From NCBI GenBank assembly GCA_963695675.1, contig CAVOGY010000007.1, positions 973,207 to 1,037,206 on the forward strand: DNA of 64,000 bases, written 5' to 3'. Of the stretch, positions 34,401 through 43,652 are shown piece after piece; the stretch's first letter is position 1; every line of letters begins with the position of its first letter. Below the pieces are notes generated by a model. That model made no database searches. It saw nothing but the letters and a program-made list of their open reading frames with translations, and was not told the DNA's origin. Origin of the DNA: DASUPK01 sp963695675. GTDB taxonomy: Bacteria > Actinomycetota > Thermoleophilia > Solirubrobacterales > 70-9. Made by a program: the position numbers and the translations under genes.

Positions 34401-36625
34401 TCTCCGAGCGCCAGGGCGCGCGCAGCGCGGCCACCGTCGCCGACGCCGAGCGCCTCGGCGCCCAGGCCCTCACCGAGGAGCGCCTCGATCAAGCGGCTGC
34501 GGCTCGCGAGCGCCGGCGCTCGCCCTCGACGACTCGGTCGCCACCCGCTCCAGCCTCCTATCGACGCTGCTTCGCAGCCCCGCGGCGATCGGCGTCCTCA
34601 GCCCTGGCGGCGGGGAGTCGATCCTCGCGCTCGCGCTGAGCCCCGACGGGGGAACCCTCGCGGTCAGCGACGCAGGCGGTACCGTGACCCTGTTCGACAC
34701 CGATACCTACGAGGTAATCGGCGATCATCAGGCGCCCGGACCCGCCTTCCAGATCGCCTTCGATCCGCAGGGCGACTCGCTCGCCGTCGCGGAGGACAGC
34801 TCGGCAACGGGAACGCTGGAGATTCTCGACGCGGCTACCGGGCGGGTGCGCAGCTCGACCTCGCTTGCCGCCGGCCAAGGGTTCGCACCCTTCGGCATCG
34901 TCATCTACGCTCCGGACGGACGAAGCTTGTTCGTCCCCTACTCCCGCGGTCCCGACGACGGCGATGCGCCCTTCTTCCTGCGTCGGTACGACGCCCGCCG
35001 GGGCACGCCGCTCGGAAAGCCCGTCCGCGTTGGCCCTCAGCTCGACACGCCGCCGCTCATGACCCCGGACGGGCGCCTCCTGGTCTCCACCGACCGGGGG
35101 GTCAAGGCGCTCGACGCGGATACGCTTCGCGTCATCCGCCGCTACCCGGTCGGCGGCGGCGCCCTCAGCCCCGACGGGCGCACCCTCGCGTTCGGGCAGC
35201 CCGGCGGGGGCCTCGGCCTGCTCGACCTCGGCTCTGGAAGGGTGCGGACGCTGACCGGCGCGGGGGCGGGCGAGCCCAGAGCCTTCAGCCCCGACGGGCG
35301 TACCCTCTCGACCGCCGAGGGCAGTGGGAACGTGATCCTGTGGGACGTCGAGAAGGGGGTCCCGACCGAAACCCTCGAGGGCCACGCGGCCAACAACGAC
35401 GAGCAGCACGCCTTCAGCCCTGACGGACGCACCCTGTATACGGCCGGCAACGACGGCCGCGTGATCGTCTGGGACGTGGCCGGGGACCGCCGGCTCTGGC
35501 GCCCGTTCCCGAGGGGATTGGGCGGTTGGGGGCCCACGGAGGAGGCTGGCTCGGCCTGCGTTCGCGCTCAGCCCCGACGGACGCGCCCTGGCCGTCGCGA
35601 GGCTCGACGGCCGGGTGGAGCTGATCGACGCCGAGACGCTGCGCAGGACGGCGAGCTTCGAGGCCTTCCCCGGCAGGGCGGCGGTGGCGATCGATTACTC
35701 AGCCGATGGACGTCGGCTGGCGGTGGCGGGAGAGGGTGGCGGCGTCGGGGTTTGGGACGTCGAGTCGGGAGAGCAGCTCGGCGCGCTCCTTCGCGCTCCC
35801 CGGGGCCCTCGGACGGCCAACCCGCGAACCGTCTCGGCGCTCGCCTTCGGCCAGGGCGATCTGCTCGCCGCGGCGGAGGAGGGGGGCGCGGTGCGGATCT
35901 GGGACGTCGGCCGGCGCGAGCTGCTTCGACCGCCGCTGCGCCTGCCTGCATCCGTGCTCGCGCTGGCGTTCAGCCCCGACGGCTCGCAGCTGGCGATTCC
36001 GTTCGGTGCTGACTCCAACGCCCTCCACCGGTTCCCCGAAAGCGTCCCGTCCGCCGAAGGCCCGAACGGAGTCGAGATCCTCGACGTCGGAAGCGGCGAG
36101 CGGGTTGCGAGGCTTTCCCCCGGCGGCGAGGTCAGCTCGGTTGCCTTCTCACCGGACGGCAGCCTGCTCGCGGCTGGCAGGGTCGACGGCGGCGCGCTCC
36201 TCTGGGCGACCGACGGCTGGCGGCGGGTGGGACGTCCGCTCGCTCTCCGGAACGCGTCCACTCTCGGAGTGGAGTTCTCCCCGGACGGGCACACACTTGC
36301 GACCACGCACTCGGACCGGTCGGCGGCCCTCTGGGACGTCGCCTCGGGGCAGCCGATCGGGCCCATCCTGCCCGAACCCGCGGCGAACGCCGAGGCGGGC
36401 GGAACGGTGACGGCGCGATTCACCCCGGACGGCGCCCACCTGTTCGTGTTATACGACTCGGGGGAGGGCAGGGCTTCGAACCTCTGGCGCGCGATCCGCT
36501 GGGAGGTCGATCCCGAGCTCTGGCTGCAACGGGCGTGCAGGCTCGCCGGCGGCGGCCTCACTTCCGAGCAGTGGGCGGAGCTCGTCCCCGAGCAGGACTA
36601 CGTCTCCGCCTGCCCCTCGGGCTGA
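31492..36625 (+). pseudogene. SARP-BTAD / STAND ATPase / WD40 giant regulator with many frameshifts
   Basis: One product of about 1700 residues can be followed through several frame changes. Parts in order: OmpR-type winged helix (EIRVLGRVDALVDGRSLPL), BTAD (RLHAQRMLALYRAGRQSEAL), P-loop GPAGIGKTRL, a second STAND NTPase (CPYRGLAPFDAAHAEYFFGR, GPSGSGKSSAVRAGLLPAL, LLIDQFEEAF), a transmembrane segment (LLAAAVVAGVIAL), then at least ten WD40 blades (AFSPDGRTL type). Shifts fall near 32410, 32880, 32945, 32990, 33240, 34340, 34490 and 35560. Reading is stop-free between shifts, so decay is recent or the sequence has indels. Such proteins are signal-sensing activators. Confidence 0.75.
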
Positions 36626-36674
36626 CGGCCGACCGTTCGCGCCCCAAACCGCTCCAGCGCGCGAATAAGCCGCC

Positions 36675-36805
36675 CCTAGCCCGGCCCGTGTGTACCGAGT
36701 GTGTACCGCCGTGTCGGAGGCTTCTGGCTGTCAAACAGGCACCGGAGCCTCGACTCGTTGGGAGGTCCGACGCCACGACTCGAAGGAGGCCCGAAATGAG
36801 GGCTA
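36675..36805 (+). repeat. 131-bp direct repeat, copy 1
   Basis: Identical to 37651-37781 except one base. It contains two tandem TGTGTACC boxes, a GGAGG ribosome site and an ATG, so it is a duplicated leader of a secreted-protein gene. Weaker similarity extends upstream to the WD40 stop codon. Confidence 0.85.
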
Positions 36806-37258
36806 ACACGAAGAAGAAGCACGAGATGGGTAAGCGATTCGCGATTGTGATCGGCGTGGCTGCGGTCGGCGTGATGGCGCTCGGTGCGCAGACCGCGGCG
36901 CAGGCTCGGAGCCCCAGCTCGATCAGGCCCGGCGCCGGTCGCGTGCAAGGGCTCTCGGTGGCGTACACGCAGCGACCATCGTCGGCACGGACGGCAACGA
37001 CTCGCTCACCGGCTCGCAGGGTCCGGATGTGATCGTCGGCCTCGGGGGCAATGACAAGGTTTCGCGGCCAGGCGGGGAACGACACGATCTGCGGCGGCGA
37101 CGGCAACGACACGCTCAAGTGGCAACAAGCGCGAGGACCACCTGCTCGGCGATACGGGCAACGACCAGCTCAACGGTGGAAAGGGCCCGGACATCTGCAA
37201 GGGCGGCAAGCGGCAAGACACCGTCTCCCAGGCGCTCGGCGAGGGCGAGAACGTCTAG
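36796..37258 (+). pseudogene. RTX-type calcium-binding secreted protein, frameshifted
   Basis: After GGAGGCCCGAA comes MRANTKKKHEMGKRFAIVIGVAAVGVMALGA-type signal sequence. The mature part, spread over frames, has RTX nonapeptides: VGTDGNDSLTGSQGPDVIVG, GLGGNDKV, GNDTICGGDGNDTLK, GDTGNDQLNGGKGPDICKGG. These bind calcium outside the cell. At least two frameshifts (near 36970 and 37070) break it. Confidence 0.65.
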
Positions 37259-37376
37259 GCGAAGGTCACCGTCACGCGCGACGGATGCGGCCGGCATCGT
37301 GGCGACCGCGAAGCGCACGATCACACTCGTCAACGTAGGAGCGACCCGGTCGCCGAGGCTGTCGGTCTGAATGGAC

Positions 37377-37394
37377 GGGCCGCCTCGGCGGCCC
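37377..37394 (+). terminator. Hairpin terminator
   Basis: GGGCCGCC/GGCGGCCC stem with a TC loop, followed by TTCTCGTT. Confidence 0.6.
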
Positions 37395-37424
37395 TTCTCG
37401 TTACCGGGCGCGGGAAGTAACGGG

Positions 37425-37498
37425 CCGCCCTCGAAGCCGCCGGGCTGCGGGAGTAGAGCGTGGCGTCTGGGAACGCGTCCCAGGCGCCACGTTTTTTT
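37425..37498 (+). pseudogene. SnoaL 3' scrap with strong terminator
   Basis: GCCGCCGGGCTGCGGGAGTAG encodes the AAGLRE tail and stop. Four nt later CGTGGCGTCTGGGA pairs with TCCCAGGCGCCACG, followed by seven T, a textbook Rho-independent terminator. The same unit recurs at 47841-47907. Confidence 0.72.
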
Positions 37499-37569
37499 GG
37501 GATCGTGCTCCCGGCTCACTGTGCCACAGCGCCGCGCAAACGTCGTGCTGCGGGCCGAGACGCTGGGCG

Positions 37570-37620
37570 ATGTCGGAGGAGAACGTCGAGGCAATCGCGC
37601 TCGGCGGCGCCTCGGGCTGA
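37570..37620 (+). pseudogene. SnoaL 5' scrap fused to a copy of the WD40 gene tail
   Basis: ATG then SEENVEAIALGGASG and stop: seven cassette codons joined to sequence like the end of the SARP-WD40 gene (CCTCGGGCTGACGG). It marks the left edge of the duplicated leader. Confidence 0.5.
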
Positions 37621-37650
37621 CGGTTCGCGCCTTCGCACGCCTAGACCACG

Positions 37651-37781
37651 CCTAGCCCGGCCCGTGTGTACCGAGTGTGTACCGCCGTGTCGGAGGCTTC
37701 TGGCCGTCAAACAGGCACCGGAGCCTCGACTCGTTGGGAGGTCCGACGCCACGACTCGAAGGAGGCCCGAAATGAGGGCTA
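37651..37781 (+). repeat. 131-bp direct repeat, copy 2
   Basis: Second copy of the leader at 36675-36805, 976 bp away. Here the ATG at 37772 runs into a stop after six codons, so this leader no longer starts a secreted protein. Confidence 0.85.
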
Positions 37782-37853
37782 GCGAAAGGTGAAGCACGAG
37801 ATGTTGAGCGATTCGCGACGCGATGGCGGATCGGCGGCTGATCGTCAGCGCGC

Positions 37854-39098
37854 GTGTGGCGCACGGCGACACCGGGCGAGGCCAGCGGGCGCGCGCGCAG
37901 TCGGCGACCGAGTCCGGCGGATGTTGTGATTGAGTGGAACAACAACGCCCAGACAGCGATCATCGGCACGGCCGGCCAGGGCCCGACCGTCGCCTACCTC
38001 CACCTGGCGATGGTCCAGGGCGCCGTCTACGACGCGGTGAACGCGATCGAGGGAGGCTACGAGCCGTACCTGGGCGCGCCGGCCACGGCCGATCAGGGCG
38101 ACTCCGCACCCGCCGCGGTCGCGACCGCGGCCCACGACGTGCTCGTTGCGCTGTTCCCGGGGCAGCAGACGACCCTGGACACCAAGCTCGGGACCTCGCT
38201 CGACGCGATCGACGACGGCCCGGCTGAAACGGGTGGGATCGAGGTCGGCAAGGCGGCCGCCGCGGCGATGCTCGCCGCAAGAACCAATGACGGGCGCTTC
38301 AGCCCGTTCACGGTGACCCAGGGCGACCAGCCCGGGGAGTGGCGGTCGACCTCGTTCACGTCCACCGGCGCGCCTGTCGTGGAGCCGGCCCCGTGGGTCG
38401 GCAACGTGAAGCCATTCCTGATTCCCAGCGCGGCCGCACTGCGAACGGACGGACCGAACGCGCTCACGAGCGCCGCCTACGCGGCGGACTTCAACGAGGT
38501 CAAGCGGCTCGGCTCGCTCACCAGCACGGTCCGCACGCCGGACCAGACCGACGCGGCCCTGTTCTGGCAGGCCAACGGCGCTGGGCTATTCAACGCGATC
38601 TTCCGGCAGCTCGCCGATACCCAGGACCTGGATATCGCCGATGCGGCCCGGATGTTCGCGATGACCAACATGGCCGGAGCAGACGGCGCGATCGGCTGCT
38701 GGAAAGACAAGTACTACTGGAACTCCTGGCGGCCGATCACGGCGATCCGCCAGGCCGACAACGATGGGAACCCGGCGACCGTGGCCGACCCGACCTGGAC
38801 GCCGCTGTTCACCACGCCGCCGTTCCCCGAGCACCCGTCGGGACACACGTGCATCAGCGGGGCCGTGGTGGAGACGCTCCAGGACTTCTTCGGCACGGAC
38901 AAGATCGCGTTCGATACGTTCAGCAGCTTCTCCAACTCAACGCGGAGCTTCGAGCGGTTCTCGGAGGCGATCAAGGAGATCATCGACGCCCGGGTCTGGG
39001 CCGGCATCCACTTCCGCACCGCCGACGTGCAGGGAGCCGTGCTGGGCAAGAAGGTCGCCCGCTATCTGCGGGAGCACTACTTCCAGCCGGTGGGCTGA
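37854..39098 (+). CDS. Vanadium-dependent haloperoxidase / PAP2-type protein, 5' end damaged
   Basis: A 414-residue frame from GTG. The vanadate/phosphate site is visible as PFPEHPSGHT and, near the C-terminus, VWAGIHFRTADVQG; WRPITAIR is the usual Arg-containing segment. Such enzymes are normally exported, but the expected signal sequence lies upstream, out of frame and interrupted (the duplicated leader). I think the mature domain is intact while its export signal is lost, so the gene may be inactive. A terminator follows. Confidence 0.75.
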   Translation: MWRTATPGEASGRARSRRPSPADVVIEWNNNAQTAIIGTAGQGPTVAYLHLAMVQGAVYDAVNAIEGGYEPYLGAPATADQGDSAPAAVATAAHDVLVALFPGQQTTLDTKLGTSLDAIDDGPAETGGIEVGKAAAAAMLAARTNDGRFSPFTVTQGDQPGEWRSTSFTSTGAPVVEPAPWVGNVKPFLIPSAAALRTDGPNALTSAAYAADFNEVKRLGSLTSTVRTPDQTDAALFWQANGAGLFNAIFRQLADTQDLDIADAARMFAMTNMAGADGAIGCWKDKYYWNSWRPITAIRQADNDGNPATVADPTWTPLFTTPPFPEHPSGHTCISGAVVETLQDFFGTDKIAFDTFSSFSNSTRSFERFSEAIKEIIDARVWAGIHFRTADVQGAVLGKKVARYLREHYFQPVG

Positions 39099-39140
39099 GG
39101 CGAAGGAGGAGCACTAAGAACAGCAGACACGCTGTGCTGA

Positions 39141-39167
39141 GAGGGTCCCGCGATGCGGGGCCCTCTT
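39141..39167 (+). terminator. Hairpin terminator
   Basis: GAGGGTCCCGC with GCGGGGCCCTC around GAT, then TTT; one mismatched pair. Confidence 0.7.
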
Positions 39168-39206
39168 TCATGCGGTCGAGCAGTTTGGCTTTCAGTCTGT
39201 ACAGAG

Positions 39207-39260
39207 CCCTCGAAGGCCGCCGGGCTGCGGGAGTAGGCAAACCGCTGCGCAAAGCGGGCA
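39207..39260 (+). pseudogene. SnoaL 3' scrap with hairpin
   Basis: CCGCCGGGCTGCGGGAGTAG is the conserved cassette end, followed by CCGCTGCGCAAAGCGG, a hairpin of palindrome type. No coding part remains. Confidence 0.55.
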
Positions 39261-39387
39261 GCATGCCCCAGCACGGGCTCACCGATTGGGCCGCGAAGCC
39301 GTCTCGTGGCCCAAATCGGGCCGAATCGGGCCATATCGGGCCGAAGAATGCCTCCCCCGACCCGGCGCTCGCCCACGCGGTGGTGCC

Positions 39388-39666
39388 TCAGTCCAACTCG
39401 ACCTTGACCTCGCAGCGGTCGACCGATGCGCGTGTCCCCGGCGTGTCCGCCGGATCCATCGCGTCGAAGGCGCCCTCCGCCGCCGCCATGTCGTCGGCCG
39501 TATCGAAGAGCTGGATCACGACCGCAGTGCGCTGGTCCGCGTCGTGGAGAATCTGGATTCCCTTCGCGGGAGTGTCCACGGGCGGTCCCTCACTCTCGGC
39601 CTCGGCCAAGCGCCCGGCGAGGTGATCGGGATCGACGTCCGTGAACCTGACTACGCGTGCGTACAC
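39388..39666 (-). CDS. Small ABM-like hypothetical protein
   Basis: A 92-residue protein starting MYARVVRFTDVDPDHLAGRL, with AVVIQLFDTADDMAAAEGAF and a last strand RCEVKVELD. The pattern (a strand, a helix, then VVIQ/LFDT) resembles dimeric alpha-beta-barrel monooxygenase-like proteins. Function unproven. Confidence 0.65.
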   Translation of the reverse strand: MYARVVRFTDVDPDHLAGRLAEAESEGPPVDTPAKGIQILHDADQRTAVVIQLFDTADDMAAAEGAFDAMDPADTPGTRASVDRCEVKVELD

Positions 39667-39751
39667 GACTGCTCCTCTCGCTCGCCGACGAGGCGAACCC
39701 TACCTGGCAGCGCGGCTAGGCGGGGAAACCGCTCGGGTTCCTGCGTAACCG

Positions 39752-40003
39752 CTATCCGCCTTCCTGAACCTCGTAGATCTCGTCAGCGACCAAGCCGTGG
39801 GCCTCCCGGTGGACCCGGGATGCCGTCTCCGCGTCGGGTGCTTCGACAAGGCAGAAGATCTTTCCCTGCTTCTCGTCTACCCAGTACCGCATGTAGTTGA
39901 CTCCGTACTGGTCCTGGGTCTCAACGTCCTTCATGTGGGCATCTGCGGCGTCCGCAGCGGAGACTCCACCTTCGACGGTGTGAATGTCCAGATATATCGG
40001 CAT
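39752..40003 (-). CDS. SCO4226-like nickel-binding protein (DUF4242)
   Basis: An 83-residue ferredoxin-like protein: MPIYLDIHTVEGGVSAADAADAHMKDVETQ, NYMRYWVDEKQGKIFCLVEAP, and VHREAHGLVADEIYEV. The spacing of His residues and the FCLVEAP strand match the DUF4242 family, one member of which binds nickel. GAGGAG lies 5 nt before the ATG. Confidence 0.82.
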   Translation of the reverse strand: MPIYLDIHTVEGGVSAADAADAHMKDVETQDQYGVNYMRYWVDEKQGKIFCLVEAPDAETASRVHREAHGLVADEIYEVQEGG

Positions 40004-40133
40004 GAGAACTCCTCACTCGATGGTCTGGGGCGCATCGTATGCCCCGACAGCTTGTGTACGAAAGGCCGCCGAGGTCGTGCGCCGCTCAGCCGCTCGCGAC
40101 GCCCAGCTGCTGCAGATCCCCGCGCGGCAGGTA

Positions 40134-41252
40134 TCACGCAGCTCGATTGAGACGGGCGGTCTCATCGACCAGGAAATCCAGGAGGCCCTCCATGCCGGCC
40201 GCGGCATGGACCTGCCGCTGCAGATCGGCTCCCGAGCCCTCCTCGAGGATGACCGCGATGTACTCCAGCTCTCGCTCACAGCCGAGCTCTTGAGCAGCAC
40301 TATCGACGGTTTCCAGGCACTTGCGGCCAAGATCGCGTGCCGGCACCGGCTCGCCGCTGCGGTCGAGGAGCTCGGCTTCGAGTCCGTGGCGGGTCGCCTG
40401 AAAGCTCGACTCGGCGAGCGCCTCACGTGCAGGGATATCGCTCTGGTCGCGCTCTGCCTCGATCCGAGTCAGACAGTGCACGAGAGCAGCGAGGGCGCCC
40501 ACGCGCCGCAGATCGAACTGCGTGTCGGCGGCACGAATCTCGATCGTTCCCAGGGCGGGATGGATGCGCGCGTCCCACCAGATTTGGGTGTAGTCGTCGA
40601 GGCCCCCGGCCGCGCAGACCTGGCGCGTCACCCGGCAGTAATGCTCGAAGTCGTCGAACTCCGGCGCCATGGCCGCGCGCGGATAGCTGCGAAAGATCAC
40701 CGTCCGCGAGCTCGCCAGGCCGGAGTCCTCACCGAACCAGAACGGCGAATTCGAGGCGAGCGCGTTGAGCAGCGGGATGTGGGTGCGGATGCCGTTGTAC
40801 GCGCGAACGGCGGTCTCCTGGTCGGGCATCCCGACGTGAATGTGCTGGCCGCAGATTGGTGTGCGAAGAACTCCCTGCAGAGAGTCCTCGATCAGGGCAT
40901 AACGCGGAGTCTGGCGGACGTCGGCTTCCCCGGGCGCCGCATTGGGATGGAGCCCGGCGCCCATCAGGCGGGCGCCCGAGTCGAGTAGCTCTCGCCGGAC
41001 CTCGCGCAGCGCCTCGAGCGCCTCTCCTGCACCCGCCGACACCTCAGACCTCGTCTCGACCATCGCCGTGAAGAGCTCTCCGTCGACCGCTCCGGAATCG
41101 GGTTCGGCCTCCCTGAGCAGCCGAGACGCGTTGTCGATCAACTCGTTGTCGTCGCCGACCAGCAGCAGCTCCTCCTCGACACCGAGGGCGAACGGCGCCT
41201 CGGCGCCGAAGTTGTCCTGCCAAAGGTCTGGGGCCGCCTTGCTAAGCATCAC
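40134..41252 (-). CDS. Carboxylate-amine ligase, GCS2/YbdK family
   Basis: A 372-residue glutamate-cysteine-ligase-like enzyme: FALGVEEELLLVGDDN (metal-binding Glu), TRSEVSAGAGEAL, CGQHIHVGMPDQETAVRAYN, and WWDARIHPALGTIEIRAADTQ. The family joins a carboxylate to an amine using ATP; YbdK types are weak gamma-glutamyl ligases. GTG or the next-codon ATG is the start. Alone in its transcript. Confidence 0.85.
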   Translation of the reverse strand: MMLSKAAPDLWQDNFGAEAPFALGVEEELLLVGDDNELIDNASRLLREAEPDSGAVDGELFTAMVETRSEVSAGAGEALEALREVRRELLDSGARLMGAGLHPNAAPGEADVRQTPRYALIEDSLQGVLRTPICGQHIHVGMPDQETAVRAYNGIRTHIPLLNALASNSPFWFGEDSGLASSRTVIFRSYPRAAMAPEFDDFEHYCRVTRQVCAAGGLDDYTQIWWDARIHPALGTIEIRAADTQFDLRRVGALAALVHCLTRIEAERDQSDIPAREALAESSFQATRHGLEAELLDRSGEPVPARDLGRKCLETVDSAAQELGCERELEYIAVILEEGSGADLQRQVHAAAGMEGLLDFLVDETARLNRAA

Positions 41253-41396
41253 GCCGGATTCCCTTCCGTCTCCCAGGGACTAACCCCAGGTCACGATCGG
41301 CAAACCGGGTTCAGCTCAAGGGCCTCGGAAAGACGCTCGAGCGCCGAGCTGAGCTCGTTCTACATTCGGAAGAATTCCCGCCCCTCCTCGGCAAAG

Positions 41397-41424
41397 AGAA
41401 AGGGCCGCATTTGCGGCCCTTTCT
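41397..41424. terminator. Hairpin terminator beside tRNA fragment
   Basis: AGAAAGGGCCGCA pairs with TGCGGCCCTTTCT. On the minus strand it directly follows the tRNA 3' fragment, as a tRNA terminator would. Confidence 0.75.
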
Positions 41425-41428
41425 CGAG

Positions 41429-41460
<32 letters not shown>

Positions 41461-41484
41461 TGCCGGCTGACCAGCGCGGTATAC

Positions 41485-42882
41485 CTAGCCGAGGACGTTC
41501 TCGTCGCTGATTGGATCCCCCAGGACGATCCCGTCCGAGGTGATACCGAACTCGCGGATCTCGGGGTCATGGGCGCTCGCGCGTGACTTCACAACAGTCA
41601 CCGTGCGCAGGAGGCGCGAGTCGAGGCGCAGGTATTGCAGCAGGATGACGTTGTCGGAGAGGTGGGATATCCCATACTCGGCCAAGCGACCAACGTGGAA
41701 GAGATCTGGCACCTCGCTCGTCATGATCGGGCTTATTCCCGCGCGCGAGAGGCGTTGCGTGAGCGAGTAAATGAACTCTCGGAAGCGCACGGGATCGGTC
41801 GCGGCGTAGTGCAGATCGCTCAGGCTGTCGATCAGAACGCGCGTCGCGCCGGTGGCCTCCACACGGTCGAGCAGTTCGTACACCCATTCGTCGATATAGA
41901 CATCATTGGGAGATCGGTACATGACCGACACCCCCTCGTTGTCCAGCGACCAGCCGAAGCCGCGAGCCATCCTCTCCAGCTGGACCGGGTTCTCCTGAAG
42001 CGTCGCGATCACGCCGGGCTCGCCGATCGCCACCCCGTTGAAGATGAAGTGAAGTCCCATCAATGTCTTCCCAGCGCCCGACGGGCCGGCCACGAGGGTG
42101 GAGCTGCCCTTCCCGTAGCCTTGGGCGAGCATCGTGTCGAGCGGCGGGATTCCGGTTGAGATCCGGTCTTCGCTGAGCCCGTAGCTGTCCTCGCTGAGGG
42201 AGTCGGCGAGCCGGGGAAAGACCGTGATGCCGTCCATGGACAGGCGATATCCGTGACGTCCTGAGCGGAACTCGTTCCCGCGTAGCTTGATCACCTGGAT
42301 CAGGCGTTGCGCGCGCTCGTTAGCACGCTGCATTTCGAGCGAGATGATCCCATCGGCCACGGCCGCCTCGGGCGTCGTACGCATCTCTTCCTCGCTGTAT
42401 TCGCCTATCCAGAACGAGGTCACGGGAAAGGCCGTGAGGAGCGCGGCGAGGTCGTGCAGGAAGCTCCGAAAAGCCTGCGCGTCCTCCGCGAATGCGGCGA
42501 GCGCCTTGAAGCTATCTATTGCGATGATCCCCGGCCGCCGCTCCTTGGTCAGCAAGGCGATCCGCTCGGTCACCGCGCTGAGCCCACCCGCGCCCCCCAC
42601 GGTGTCGCCAAGGTCCTCGTAGTAGACCGACCGGCCGATCGCATCGCGATCGAAGAAGCTGAGCGTCTGGCCGTAGCGGAGGATCTTCTCGAACGGTTCG
42701 GAGACCGTGGAGAGGTAGATCGCAGGACGCTCTTCGGTCGCGCCCGCGAAGACGAACTGTTCGGACAGGATGGTCTTTCCTGAGCCGGGCAGCCCGATGA
42801 TCAGGTTGATCCCGTTCATCGGCAGGCCCCCGCCGAGGATCTCGTCGAGCCCCTCGTCGCCGCTCGTAAGGCGCTCGTCCAC
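41485..42882 (-). CDS. KaiC-like double RecA-fold ATPase
   Basis: A 465-residue protein with two KaiC domains. Domain 1: GLDEILGGGLPMNGINLIIG, Walker A GLPGSGKT, Walker B PGIIAIDSFKAL. Domain 2: ISTGIPPLDTMLAQGYGKGS, Walker A GPSGAGKT, Walker B TRVLIDSLSDL. Outside cyanobacteria such proteins are signalling ATPases, often next to two-component genes, and are not clocks. It overlaps the receiver-protein gene by one base, so both are on one transcript. Confidence 0.86.
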   Translation of the reverse strand: MDERLTSGDEGLDEILGGGLPMNGINLIIGLPGSGKTILSEQFVFAGATEERPAIYLSTVSEPFEKILRYGQTLSFFDRDAIGRSVYYEDLGDTVGGAGGLSAVTERIALLTKERRPGIIAIDSFKALAAFAEDAQAFRSFLHDLAALLTAFPVTSFWIGEYSEEEMRTTPEAAVADGIISLEMQRANERAQRLIQVIKLRGNEFRSGRHGYRLSMDGITVFPRLADSLSEDSYGLSEDRISTGIPPLDTMLAQGYGKGSSTLVAGPSGAGKTLMGLHFIFNGVAIGEPGVIATLQENPVQLERMARGFGWSLDNEGVSVMYRSPNDVYIDEWVYELLDRVEATGATRVLIDSLSDLHYAATDPVRFREFIYSLTQRLSRAGISPIMTSEVPDLFHVGRLAEYGISHLSDNVILLQYLRLDSRLLRTVTVVKSRASAHDPEIREFGITSDGIVLGDPISDENVLG

Positions 42883-43556
42883 TACCGACTCTCCTGCGTG
42901 CGATGACCGACCAGCGCACTGGTGCCCGCCAGGTCCTTGACGGTCGAGATGAGCTCGAGCGGGTCGAGTGGCTTCTGCAGAAAGGCGTCGGCGCCCGCGG
43001 CAAGCGCTTCGTCTCGGGCCTCGAGGGCGGAGATCGCGATCACCGCTTTGGCCTCGTGCTGCTTCAAGCGCCTGCAGAGCTCCGCCCCGACACCTCCGTC
43101 GATCATCAGCTCCACGATCGCGAGCTCCGGCCGGCTCTCAAGCCACTGCTCCTCGGCTTCGTCGACTGCCAGCGCCAGCGTCACCTCATACCCCTCGGTG
43201 CGCAGGAAGAACTGCACTAGATCCGCAGCCGCAGGATCGCGTTCGGCCAGCAGCACGAGCAGCCGCGTGCGATCGCTCGGGCCGTCGCTCTCCTGGGGCC
43301 GGCCACCCTGTCCTTGGTCGGAAAGCAGGCGGTGGGCGTCGGACGCCGAGAGCCCGCGCGTGACCTCCGTCGCGATGAAGCGGAGCTGCTCCACCTGATC
43401 GCGGGAGTACAGCCGGTGTCCGCCCGGGCTCCGCTCCGGGACGATCGTCGCGTAGCGCTCCTCCCAGTTGCGGATCGTGGCGGCCGGAATTCCCAGCATT
43501 CGCGCAACTGCACCAATGCTGTAGACGCCATGGTCAGCACTGGGTTGATCAGCCAC
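42882..43556 (-). CDS. MerR-type HTH plus response-regulator receiver protein
   Basis: A 224-residue protein. A MerR-like winged helix comes first (VYSIGAVARMLGIPAATIRNWEERY, PGGHRLYSRDQVEQLRFI), then a receiver domain (RLLVLLAERDPAAADLVQFFL, ELAIVELMIDGGVG, AVIAISALEARDEALAAGADAFLQKPLD). The usual phospho-Asp position reads E-L-M, so phosphorylation there is doubtful; the C-terminal Lys-Pro is kept. I chose GTG 7 nt after TAGCAT (leaderless); the frame stays open upstream but lacks a good start. Confidence 0.78.
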   Translation of the reverse strand: MADQPSADHGVYSIGAVARMLGIPAATIRNWEERYATIVPERSPGGHRLYSRDQVEQLRFIATEVTRGLSASDAHRLLSDQGQGGRPQESDGPSDRTRLLVLLAERDPAAADLVQFFLRTEGYEVTLALAVDEAEEQWLESRPELAIVELMIDGGVGAELCRRLKQHEAKAVIAISALEARDEALAAGADAFLQKPLDPLELISTVKDLAGTSALVGHRTQESR

Positions 43557-43608
43557 GCTGTGGATGCTAGTCGATGCCTGCGACAAGTTGGCTAGCTGGT
43601 GGGGAGAA

Positions 43609-43652
43609 TGTGATGAGGATTGAATGGCTGGTTTCTTCAAAACCTCATCACA
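43609..43652. promoter_or_regulatory. 10-bp inverted repeat in the divergent control region
   Basis: TGTGATGAGG and CCTCATCACA are perfect inverted copies 24 bp apart, between the MerR/receiver gene and the STAS gene. They span the apparent STAS start codon. Could be an operator for the MerR-type protein or an mRNA hairpin. Confidence 0.55.

Noticed and set aside
40039..40293. Plus-strand frames over the carboxylate-amine ligase gene
   Set aside because: Shadows of the minus-strand gene; Ser/Arg-rich and without motifs.
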